Shown one piece after another: positions 1-6,289 of a DNA stretch of 15,303 bases. Positions within the stretch are counted from its first letter, which is position 1. Each line of letters opens with the position of its first letter. The notes beneath the pieces were generated by a model. The model did no database searches. It was given only the letters and a program-made list of their open reading frames with translations, and was not told the DNA's origin. The DNA lies in the NCBI GenBank assembly GCA_035714005.1, contig DASTMQ010000504.1:1-15303 (forward strand). Direction: 5' to 3'. This DNA comes from AWTP1-13 sp035714005 (GTDB lineage Bacteria; Pseudomonadota; Alphaproteobacteria; Rhizobiales; Hyphomicrobiaceae). A program made the position numbers and the translations under genes.

Positions 1-572
1 AGGCAATGATCGCGCACCTCGTGCGCGGGGGGTACGCCCGCGGCGGCCACCCTTATTGTTGCAGGCCGCGGCGTGTGCCGGTCGTTACCGGCGGTGAGTA
101 TCGGCCCGGCAAAAGCGCGAGACCCCCCAAACAAACCCGCGCGGGCGGCGGGCGCACCTGCCGCCCGGCGGCGTCCTGCCGGCTGCTCGCGACGAGGGCA
201 GTCCCCTGCTGACCGGCTTGGCCCAGGGCCAGGGTGCATGGCGAGCAAAAAACGATGACGCCAATTCTCCACAGGTCTGTCACAGCGCGCCACATTCGCA
301 ACGAGATGGTCCTTCATCCCGTTGCCCTGAAATCGGCAGCCTGAGCGGCGGCATGCAAACCTCCGCAAGGTGCCGTGCTCCGGCCCCGCAACCGGAGCGA
401 ACTTGGGCGAGGAAAGCACCCGCACCTCTTCCTCGCCCATTCTCGCTCGCGTCCCGGCATTGAATGTGCCTGCAACCTTCGGTCGGCGCCGAGCGAAGGG
501 AGCGTTAGGTCGAGCGGCGATGCTCGGGGCTCGGCACGCCTCTTTCGTGGCGGCGATCATCGCGCTCGCCGG
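1..572. other. Gene-less left end with stem-loops
   Basis: No open frame here looks like a protein: the translations in every frame are Arg/Pro/Ala-rich with no recognisable motif, and the longest frames run on as shadows of the neighbouring SDR gene. The stretch instead holds several inverted repeats. There is a 7-bp perfect stem with a CTC loop at 11-27, a 6-bp stem (GCCGGT/ACCGGC) with a CGTT loop at 77-92, the long hairpin at 395-448, a CCTTCG/CGAAGG stem at 476-499 and a CGAGC/GCTCG stem at 511-526. No tRNA- or rRNA-like sequence was recognised. It could be the 3' region of the SDR gene plus the end of a gene lying to the left, or contain a small RNA. Confidence 0.6.
395..448. other. Long imperfect stem-loop (17 bp)
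   Basis: An 11-bp perfect stem pairs 404-414 (TGGGCGAGGAA) with 429-439 (TTCCTCGCCCA) around a 14-nt loop. After a symmetric 3x3 internal loop (401-403 against 440-442) it continues as a 6-bp stem pairing 395-400 (GAGCGA) with 443-448 (TCGCTC). Neither strand has a T-tract after the stem, so it is not a canonical intrinsic terminator. It lies 125 bp past the SDR stop codon. It could be a mRNA 3'-end structure, a small RNA or a dispersed palindromic element. Confidence 0.6.
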
Positions 573-1424
573 CTAGCGCGGCCAGTGCCGGCCACATTGC
601 CGTTCGCTGATCTCCCACAAGCGCTTTGCCGTTTGTGCGTCCTGGGCCTGCGGGCTCGGCCGGCGCCGTTCCATGTCGACGAAGTACCCACCGCTCATGC
701 CGTCGACATTGGAGGTGCGGGCCAGCCAAACGAGCGTTTCTGCGCCCTTCTCCACGGACCGCGATACCGGCCGCAGGACGGTCATCGCCAAGCTCATCAA
801 GGGACCGTTGTTTCGGTTGAAGCCGCTGGCGACAAGGCCTGGGTGAAAGCAACTGCAAACCGTGTCGCTAGCCTCAAGCCGGCGTGCAAGTTCACGCGTG
901 AACAAGATGTTGGCGAGCTTGGTCTCTTTGTATCGGCCAAAACCAGAATAGCCCTGTTCGGCGTCGAGGTCGTCGAAGGGGATCGTGGCGCCCTGGTGGG
1001 CGTCCGAGGCGGTCGTGATGATGCGGGACGGCGCCTGGGCCCTTAGCCGGTCGAGCAGCAACCCCGTGAGGAGGAAGGGTGCCAAGTGGTTGACGGCCCA
1101 AGTGAGCTCGATGCCGTCGTCCGTGAGCTGCCGGGTCGTGTGCATGGCGCCGGCGTTGTTGACGAGAACGTCAATCCTGGCATGCCGGCTCAACACCGCA
1201 TTGGCCAACTTCACCACGGCTGCCTGCGTTGAAAGGTCGGCGACAAAGGTCGTGACGCGGGCGCCATGGCCCGCCCGAGCCTGGATCTGTGCCGCGGCTG
1301 ATTTTGTGCGCCCCTCGTTGCGACCGACGATAGCAACGTTGGCGCCAAACCCGGCCAGGGCCAGCGCAGCCGCCAAACCGATGCCATTGCTGGCTCCGGT
1401 GATAAGGATCTGCTTGTCGCGCAC
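573..1424 (-). CDS. Short-chain dehydrogenase/reductase (SDR)
   Basis: A 283-aa NAD(P)-dependent oxidoreductase of the classical SDR fold, close in style to the retinol-dehydrogenase/WW-domain-oxidoreductase-like group; the substrate cannot be told. Visible motifs are the cofactor-binding TGASNGIG at residues 9-16, NNAG at 89-92, Asn112 in VNHLAPF, Ser140 in the TTASDAH segment, and the catalytic YKETK (Tyr165, Lys169). All four members of the usual Asn-Ser-Tyr-Lys tetrad are therefore present. Arg35 after the second strand (VGRNEGR) favours NADP(H). The start is GTG at 1424, with GGAG nine bases upstream and the protein opening directly into the first beta strand as the family normally does. 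It is last in a row of four minus-strand genes, 109 bp after the HD gene. There is no obvious signal peptide, so it should be cytoplasmic. Confidence 0.93.
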   Translation of the reverse strand: MRDKQILITGASNGIGLAAALALAGFGANVAIVGRNEGRTKSAAAQIQARAGHGARVTTFVADLSTQAAVVKLANAVLSRHARIDVLVNNAGAMHTTRQLTDDGIELTWAVNHLAPFLLTGLLLDRLRAQAPSRIITTASDAHQGATIPFDDLDAEQGYSGFGRYKETKLANILFTRELARRLEASDTVCSCFHPGLVASGFNRNNGPLMSLAMTVLRPVSRSVEKGAETLVWLARTSNVDGMSGGYFVDMERRRPSPQAQDAQTAKRLWEISERQCGRHWPR

Positions 1425-1510
1425 GCCCGGCCGCTCCGCACACTAGTAGTCCGAAGCCTCGACCCGAGAAACGACGAGGCCATGGCCCTCGCATTGCCGC
1501 GTGAGGCCCG

Positions 1511-1522
1511 CCGCGGCCGCGG
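1511..1522. repeat. 12-bp perfect palindrome CCGCGGCCGCGG
   Basis: A perfect palindrome lying just after the HD gene's stop codon and before the SDR gene. As RNA it would form only a short GC hairpin and no T-tract follows on either strand. It may mark the HD transcript end, or be chance in GC-rich DNA. Confidence 0.3.
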
Positions 1523-1533
1523 TTACCTATCCC

Positions 1534-2187
1534 TTAGCTGACATACCGGCGCTTGTCCGGCGCCACCGTCTCTGGCTTCAGCTGCCCGCCGGCGAGAAGT
1601 GTGTTCCAGAAGGTATAGTCCGCTTGATGCACAATCATGCACTCGAGGCTCCTGAGCAGTAGCTCACCCTCGCCCGAGTGTGCCATGGCGATGTGCGCGA
1701 CCTCTTCCGGCAGGCCGACCGTCAAGCATATGTGCGCCCCGTAAGCGGGGTGGCGAACAGAGGGACGCCCGAACCGCTTTTGCGCTTGCTTCCAGCGAGC
1801 GCGGTTGGCGGGGTCGAATTCCCAGGCTTTACCCACGTCGTGCACAAGACCACCGGCAATGATGACGTCCATATCGATCTCGAGCTCGGGATAGGTATGG
1901 CCCATTTCTTTGGCGATGCCGATCGCAAGTCGCGTCACGCCGCGCAAATGGTCGGTCTGATCGCCCCGCTTGGCCTCATTGACGTCGGGGTTGCCGGCCG
2001 GTGGAATTTCGCGGATGGATGTGAAGCTCGAGTTGGCGATGGCGTAGGCCCACGCCTCGACCACTTTTGCTTGCAGCGCTTGATCGCCGATCAAGGCAAC
2101 CTCCGGCAGCTCGTCTCTCACCTGACGGCGAAGGGCCTCGGTAACCATCGATGGCGAGGCGGGTTCGGCTGCAGCTGTTCTCGACAT
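1534..2187 (-). CDS. HD-domain metal-dependent phosphohydrolase
   Basis: A 217-aa cytoplasmic protein of the HD superfamily, metal-dependent phosphohydrolases acting on nucleotides or related phosphoesters; the substrate here is unknown. The likely metal-ligand set is in order: His80 (TDHLRG), His116-Asp117 in VHDVGK, His146 and His152 (RHPAYGAH), His170 (MAHSGEG) and Asp190 (VHQADY). The frame stays open to a GTG at 2286, but that extension would read through a palindrome and promoter-like sequence. The ATG at 2187 has GGGAA eight bases upstream and is preferred. The extra histidines after the HD pair resemble the HDIG/HD-hydrolase subgroup rather than the dGTPase family. There is no GAF, PAS or receiver domain, so it is a stand-alone enzyme. 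It is separated by 144 bp from the preceding hydrolase gene, which with the upstream promoter-like sequence suggests its own transcription start. Confidence 0.85.
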   Translation of the reverse strand: MSRTAAAEPASPSMVTEALRRQVRDELPEVALIGDQALQAKVVEAWAYAIANSSFTSIREIPPAGNPDVNEAKRGDQTDHLRGVTRLAIGIAKEMGHTYPELEIDMDVIIAGGLVHDVGKAWEFDPANRARWKQAQKRFGRPSVRHPAYGAHICLTVGLPEEVAHIAMAHSGEGELLLRSLECMIVHQADYTFWNTLLAGGQLKPETVAPDKRRYVS

Positions 2188-2235
2188 GTGGCGCGCGTTC
2201 CCTGCTGTCCTCACAAGGCTCCAATTGGGCCCGAA

Positions 2236-2263
2236 ACTATAAAGCAGCGGCAAGCCGCTGCAA
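2236..2263 (-). promoter_or_regulatory. Possible promoter with palindromic spacer (HD gene)
   Basis: Reading the minus strand, TTGCAG (2263-2258) is followed after 16 bases by TATAGT (2241-2236), which matches the sigma-70 -10 consensus at five of six positions; the -35 is weak (three of six). The spacer is almost filled by a perfect palindrome, GCAGCGGC-TT-GCCGCTGC (2261-2244). A start near 2228 would leave a leader of about 40 bases before the ATG at 2187. The same palindrome followed by TTTATAG could instead act as a weak intrinsic terminator for the alpha/beta hydrolase gene, which stops at 2332. I cannot decide between the two. Confidence 0.4.
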
Positions 2264-2331
2264 CGGAAGTGGGCCACGGGCAACACGAGGTTGACGCCGA
2301 TGGCGGCCTTCGGGTCGGTGCGGCCAACTCC

Positions 2332-3213
2332 CTAGCACCGGTCATTCTCGCCAGCAAAGAAGTCCAATAGATGCGTGATCAGCACCTCGGGTGCCTCTTC
2401 CGGAATGAAATGGCCACAATTGGGCACCACGGCGCCGCGCACATCGAGCGCGACCTGCCGCAGCGATTGCTCCGGCGCCTGGCCACGCCCGCGCCCGTGC
2501 GGATAGCTGACGGCGCCGCCCATCGCCAGAACCGGCATCGGCAGCTTGCCCTGCGCCAGCACGGCCTTGTTGTCGGCGATATCCTGTGAGAGCGCGCGGT
2601 AGTAGGCAAACCCGGCGCGCATCGCCCCGGGCTCCCCGTAGGTACGTAAATACTCCTCAAGATCGGTGGGGCTGATGGCGTCGGGCCGGTAGGCGAAGGT
2701 GCGATAGAACCAGGAAAGGTAGGCGCGCTCGCGGCCCTGCGTCAGCGCTTCGGGAAGGTCGGGGGTGATATGGAACTGGTGATGCCAGCGCTGGCCACCT
2801 TCCGAAAAGTCACCGCCGGAGCCCGGAATGACCACGTCCAGAATGACGAGGCGACGCACGGCCTGGGGATGTGCAGCCGCCAGCGCAAAAGCGGTGGGGC
2901 CGCCCCAGTCATGCCCAACCAGAAAGAACGATCGATGGCCGAGCCGCTCGGACACAAGCAGCCAAATGTCGTTGGCGATCGTGCGTTTGTCATAACCACC
3001 GAGCGGACGCGAACTGTCGCCGAGCCCGCGCAGGTCCGGGGCGATCACGCAGTAGCTCTCGGCAAGGGCGGGTATCACGTGGCGCCATTCCCACCAGGTC
3101 TGTGGCCAGCCGTGCAGGAGCACGACCGGCGGCCCCTGGCCGGCCGTCACGTAGTGCAGCAAGACCTCGCCCAGGTCGGCAAAATGGTGACGGACATCGA
3201 GCGTGCTCCCCAT
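2332..3213 (-). CDS. Alpha/beta hydrolase, epoxide hydrolase/dehalogenase-like
   Basis: A 293-aa alpha/beta-hydrolase of the group using an aspartate nucleophile (epoxide hydrolases, haloalkane and haloacetate dehalogenases). Residues 34-37 give the oxyanion motif HGWP, 59-66 the PDLRGLGD segment, and 100-105 the nucleophile elbow GHDWGG with Asp102. His268 in CGHFIPEEAPE is the expected catalytic base. The cap region (about 140-215) has paired tyrosines (FAYYRAL and nearby WFYRTFAY) like those that hold the epoxide oxygen. The segment after the sixth strand, GGAVSYPHGRG, lacks the acidic residue often seen at GGE or GGD, so the third triad member is uncertain. The start is ATG 3213 with AGGGAG ten bases upstream. 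There is no signal peptide. It lies 82 bp after mgtE on the same strand. Substrate unknown. Confidence 0.9.
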   Translation of the reverse strand: MGSTLDVRHHFADLGEVLLHYVTAGQGPPVVLLHGWPQTWWEWRHVIPALAESYCVIAPDLRGLGDSSRPLGGYDKRTIANDIWLLVSERLGHRSFFLVGHDWGGPTAFALAAAHPQAVRRLVILDVVIPGSGGDFSEGGQRWHHQFHITPDLPEALTQGRERAYLSWFYRTFAYRPDAISPTDLEEYLRTYGEPGAMRAGFAYYRALSQDIADNKAVLAQGKLPMPVLAMGGAVSYPHGRGRGQAPEQSLRQVALDVRGAVVPNCGHFIPEEAPEVLITHLLDFFAGENDRC

Positions 3214-3265
3214 ACGGGCGGTGCTCCCTGGTTGGCAACGCGCAGTTTACCCCATCTCATGCGTT

Positions 3266-3295
3266 CGAGGCGCACTGCTTTGACCCCTCGCCTCG
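3266..3295 (-). terminator. Stem-loop after mgtE stop, weak terminator candidate
   Basis: CGAGGCG (3266-3272) and CGCCTCG (3289-3295) form a 7-bp stem with a 16-nt loop, starting immediately after the mgtE TGA. No T-tract follows on the minus strand, so any termination would be inefficient or factor-dependent; it may only protect the mRNA 3' end. Confidence 0.3.
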
Positions 3296-4693
3296 TCACA
3301 ACAGGGTGCCACGCAGCACGAGATAGGCCACGCTGAAATAGATCACGAGCCCCGTGACGTCGACGAGCGTTGCCACGAACGGCGCCGATGCCGTGGCAGG
3401 ATCAAAGCCCAGCCGCTTCAAGACGAACGGCAACATTGAACCCGTGAGCGAACCGAAGGTGACGATGGCGGCCAGCGCCAAACCGACCGTCAGGGCAACG
3501 AGCGACCAATGCGGGCCATAGTCATAAAGGCCAAGTTGCTGCCAAAGCACGATGCGCACCATGCCGATCGCGCCGAGAATGCTACCCAAGGTGAGCCCGG
3601 CGGGGAGCTCGCGCCAGGCAACGCGCCACCAGTCCGCTAGGCAGATCTCGCGCAACGCCAGGGCACGGATCACCAGCGAGGTGGCCTGCGAACCCGAGTT
3701 GCCACCCGAGCTCATGATGAGCGGAATGAAGAGCGCGAGGACGACGGCTTTTTCGATCTCCGCCTGATAGGCCTGCATGGCACTGGCGGTGAGCATTTCT
3801 GAGAGAAATAGGGCGCACAGCCAGCCGGCGCGTTTGCGGATCATGGTCGCAAAGCCGGCGTTGACGTAGGCTTCGTCCAACGCTTGCGAGCCACCGAATT
3901 TCTGTACGTCTTCGGTGCCTTCCGCGATTATGGCATCGATCACGTCGTCGACCGTGACGATCCCCAAGACCTGGCCGGCCTCCGTCACCACCGGCACGGC
4001 CAGCAGGTTGTATTTGCTGAGCAGGCGCGCGACCTCCTCGCGGTCCGTGAGCGGGGCAACGACGATGGGCGCATGGTCGCGCGCGGCCTCGAGCACCTTG
4101 GTTTCTGGCTCGCTGACGACCAGGCGCCATAGCCCGATCACCTTCAACAGTCGGTTGGAGCCGGGCTCGAGCACGCAAACGGTATAGACCGTCTCGCGAT
4201 TTCGCCCGACGTCGTGGATGTGGCGCAGCGTGCGCGCGACCGTCCAATCGGCCGGGACCGCCACGAAGTCGGTGGTCATCAGGCCGCCCGCCGATTGCGG
4301 CGGGTATTGCAGCAACTGGTCAAGGGCCTCGCCCATCGCCTCGGGCAGGCGCGCCTTTACGCGGTCGCGGCCAAGCTCGCTCAGGTGGCGAAAGATTTCC
4401 GCCCGCCGGTCCGAATGCAGGCCACTCAGAATGGCTGGCGCGCAGTCCAGCGGCATGAGCTCGAGGAGCTCGGCGGCGCTCGCGAGATGACGCACATTGA
4501 AGACCTGGATGGCGGCGGAGATCGGCATTGCCTGCAGGATGCGCACGGCATCTGGCCGGTCGAGGCGATTGAGCGCCTCGGCGATATCGACCGCCTGGTA
4601 GGCCGACAGAATTTGGGCGATCGCGTTCGGCTCGCCAGCGAGTGCGGCAAGCGGCAATTCGGCCATGCGGCCGGTCGGGGCGGAAATGTTCAT
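3296..4693 (-). CDS. mgtE: Magnesium transporter MgtE
   Basis: A 465-aa member of the MgtE/SLC41 Mg2+-selective channel family in the inner membrane. The N-terminal half is the cytoplasmic superhelical N domain (about residues 10-130), ending in the family motif YPPQSAGGLMTTDF. Two CBS domains follow (about 130-260), which in characterised homologues bind Mg2+ and close the channel. The C-terminal half has about five membrane helices, with the hallmark FIPLIMSSGGNSGSQ and LVDVTGLVIYF; the aspartate of LVDVTG matches the pore Asp of Thermus MgtE. The protein is full length. The frame opens at a TTG at 4747, but the ATG at 4693 is preferred: it gives the normal N-terminus and has GAGG 11 bases upstream. 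That GAGG lies inside a hairpin arm (4705-4735). It is first in the minus-strand run and divergent from the metallo-hydrolase gene. Confidence 0.95.
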   Translation of the reverse strand: MNISAPTGRMAELPLAALAGEPNAIAQILSAYQAVDIAEALNRLDRPDAVRILQAMPISAAIQVFNVRHLASAAELLELMPLDCAPAILSGLHSDRRAEIFRHLSELGRDRVKARLPEAMGEALDQLLQYPPQSAGGLMTTDFVAVPADWTVARTLRHIHDVGRNRETVYTVCVLEPGSNRLLKVIGLWRLVVSEPETKVLEAARDHAPIVVAPLTDREEVARLLSKYNLLAVPVVTEAGQVLGIVTVDDVIDAIIAEGTEDVQKFGGSQALDEAYVNAGFATMIRKRAGWLCALFLSEMLTASAMQAYQAEIEKAVVLALFIPLIMSSGGNSGSQATSLVIRALALREICLADWWRVAWRELPAGLTLGSILGAIGMVRIVLWQQLGLYDYGPHWSLVALTVGLALAAIVTFGSLTGSMLPFVLKRLGFDPATASAPFVATLVDVTGLVIYFSVAYLVLRGTLL

Positions 4694-5172
4694 GGGACGC
4701 TTGACCTCGGTTGTCGCCGCCGGTGGCGACCGAGGCCAGCGCCGCAAGGAGAGCGACTAGGCCACGATCACTGCCGACGGCATCATCGGTTGACTGTCGC
4801 TTGGCATATCTTGCCGGTCCTTCTCGCGAACACACGGGGGAGAGTAAGCAGGGTGCGCAGGCGCCCCAAGCCCCGTGCTACGGGCGCCCCTTCTCCCTCC
4901 GCAACCCCACTCTTGTCAATGGGCAGTACCGACGCAGATCGGGGCGGCGACGGGCATGGAAGACCGGCGCCCCGGGCTCAAAGCCCATGCGGCGCGGGCG
5001 GGCCATGCCCAGCATACCGTTGCCTCGGTGCCGCCGCTGCGAGGGCATGGCCATCCCTCCACTTGCGACGGCCACCTTGCGGAGGGATAAGGAGAGCCGT
5101 CGCGGGTGTCGGATCGTCATTGCCGCCGCGTCGTGCTTAGGGTTTCAAAGAATCTTGTCTGTGGAGGAACGC
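4694..5172. other. Structured divergent spacer mgtE / metallo-hydrolase
   Basis: A 479-bp region between two divergent start codons, so it must hold both promoters. No frame carries a convincing protein; the longest minus-strand frame (4878-5120) is Arg/Pro-rich without motifs. Structures seen are the mgtE leader hairpin (4705-4735); a compound stem at 4967-4995 (GCGCC/GGCGC outside, GGGCT/AGCCC with a CAA loop inside); and overlapping pairings at 5041-5087. An AAGGAG at 5089-5094 lies 11 bases before a GTG (5106) that opens a 26-codon frame running over the next gene's ATG. It is probably untranslated. I could not assign -35 or -10 boxes with confidence. Confidence 0.5.
4705..4735 (-). promoter_or_regulatory. 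Hairpin sequestering the mgtE Shine-Dalgarno
   Basis: On the minus-strand RNA, CCTCG plus GTCGCC (4735-4725) pair with GGCGAC and CGAGG (4718-4713 and 4709-4705). That is 11 bp with a 6-nt loop (ACCGGC) and a 3-nt bulge (AAC). The only plausible ribosome-binding sequence for the ATG at 4693, GAGG, is within the 3' arm. This could limit translation unless the hairpin is opened. I see no match to the known M-box or mgtA leader architectures. Confidence 0.5.
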
Positions 5173-6174
5173 ATGACCAACCTTGATCGGCGCAGTCTAT
5201 TGGCCGGAACCGTGGCGGCTTCGGGCGCGGCTCTCCTCGGTCCGATCGGGACCCGACGGGCCGCCGCCGCCATGCCTCCCGCGGGTACCCAGAATTCGGG
5301 CTGGTACCGCTACAAGGTCGGCAGCCACGAAATCACCGTCGTCACGGACGGCGTCAATCGCTTCAAGTTTCCCGACGGCTTCGTTGCCAACAAGACGCGC
5401 GAGGAGGTGAACGCCGGTCTGGCCGCCACCTTCCTGCAGCCCGCCCCCGACATGATTGCCGTTCCTTACACGCCCATCGTCGTCAACACCGGCGGCAAGC
5501 TCGTCGTCATGGATACCGGGACAGGCGAGGCCAACCTCGAGCGCAGCAAGGGTGCCGCCGGCCAATTCCACGGCAACCTCAAGGCCGCGGGTATCGACCG
5601 CAATCAGATCGATACCGTCATCATATCGCACTTCCACGGCGATCATATCAACGGCTTGCTGACCCCCGACAATAAACCCTCCTTCCCCAACGCCGAGATC
5701 CTGGTCCCCGCCGCGGAGTGGAAATATTTCATGGACGACGGCGAGATGGGCAAGCAAACCACCGATCGCATGAAGGGCGTCTTTGCCGGCCTGCGCCGCG
5801 TGTTCGATGCGCTCAACCGTAAGGTCACACCCTATGAGCCGGACAAGGAGCTGGCACCAGGCATCACCTCGGTGGCGACCTACGGCCACACCCCCGGGCA
5901 CAATTCCTTTATTGTCGCCTCGGGCAACGACAAGGTGTTCGTCCAGGCCGACGTCACCAACATGCCTTTGTTCGTGCGCAATCCCGGCTGGCACCTGATG
6001 TTCGATCAGGACCCCAACATGGCGGAGGCCACCCGGCGCAAGGTCTATGACATGTTGGCCAGCGAAAGAATGCTGGTGCAAGGCTTCCACTATCCCTTCC
6101 CCTCGCTCGCCCATATCGAAAAGACGAGCACGGGGTATCGCGAGACGATGGTACCTTGGAGCCCGACGCTCTGA
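5173..6174 (+). CDS. Tat-exported MBL-fold hydrolase, methyl parathion hydrolase-like
   Basis: A 333-aa metallo-beta-lactamase-fold hydrolase. The N-terminus has a twin-arginine signal (DRRSLLAG at 5-12, hydrophobic stretch to about 27, Ala-rich cleavage region near 30-34), so it should be exported folded with its metals. The dinuclear metal-site ligands are all present: His153, His155, Asp157 and His158 in HFHGDH, His239 in GHTPGH, Asp260 in QADVTN and His306 in GFHYPFP. Overall order and flanking motifs (GWYRYKVGSHEIT, FPNAEI, LAPGI, GYR near the end) match, from memory, methyl parathion hydrolase, also about 331 aa with the same spacing. Relatives include lactonases, so organophosphate activity is not implied. 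The frame is open further upstream, but ATG 5173 has GGAGG five bases before it and begins the signal peptide. It converges on the GMC gene. Confidence 0.9.
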   Translation: MTNLDRRSLLAGTVAASGAALLGPIGTRRAAAAMPPAGTQNSGWYRYKVGSHEITVVTDGVNRFKFPDGFVANKTREEVNAGLAATFLQPAPDMIAVPYTPIVVNTGGKLVVMDTGTGEANLERSKGAAGQFHGNLKAAGIDRNQIDTVIISHFHGDHINGLLTPDNKPSFPNAEILVPAAEWKYFMDDGEMGKQTTDRMKGVFAGLRRVFDALNRKVTPYEPDKELAPGITSVATYGHTPGHNSFIVASGNDKVFVQADVTNMPLFVRNPGWHLMFDQDPNMAEATRRKVYDMLASERMLVQGFHYPFPSLAHIEKTSTGYRETMVPWSPTL

Positions 6175-6211
6175 ATAAAAGGCTGCCCGTCAGCCAGCCT
6201 GATGGGCAGCC
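6175..6211 (-). terminator. Strong intrinsic terminator for the GMC oxidoreductase gene
   Basis: A 13-bp stem pairs 6181-6193 (GGCTGCCCGTCAG) with 6199-6211 (CTGATGGGCAGCC), with one G-T wobble and a 5-nt loop. On the minus strand it is followed by TTTTATT (6180-6174), the classic intrinsic terminator form. It lies about 80 bases past the GMC stop codon and touches the TGA of the convergent metallo-hydrolase. The plus strand has no T-tract, so stopping that transcript here would be weaker. Confidence 0.85.
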
Positions 6212-6289
6212 CCTTGGCGGGTCCAATCCCCACGTCCGGCGAGCAGGGGCGGGCCAACGAGGGGCTCGGCGGCCTTCGTGCCCCGCTTG

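Noticed and set aside
375..1046. A 223-codon plus-strand open frame over the SDR gene
   Set aside because: It is antisense to a clear SDR with all catalytic motifs, is Arg/Ala-rich and has no motif of its own.
2188..2286. 33-residue N-terminal extension of the HD protein to a GTG
   Set aside because: It would translate the palindrome and promoter-like sequence, and the ATG at 2187 has a better ribosome-binding site.
4878..5120. Minus-strand 80-codon frame in the mgtE upstream spacer
   Set aside because: Arg/Pro-rich with no recognisable motif or clear ribosome-binding site, and it lies in a structured regulatory spacer.
4694..5172. M-box or other known Mg2+ riboswitch upstream of mgtE
   Set aside because: Only a compact hairpin and unrelated stems are visible; I could not find the conserved elements of the M-box.
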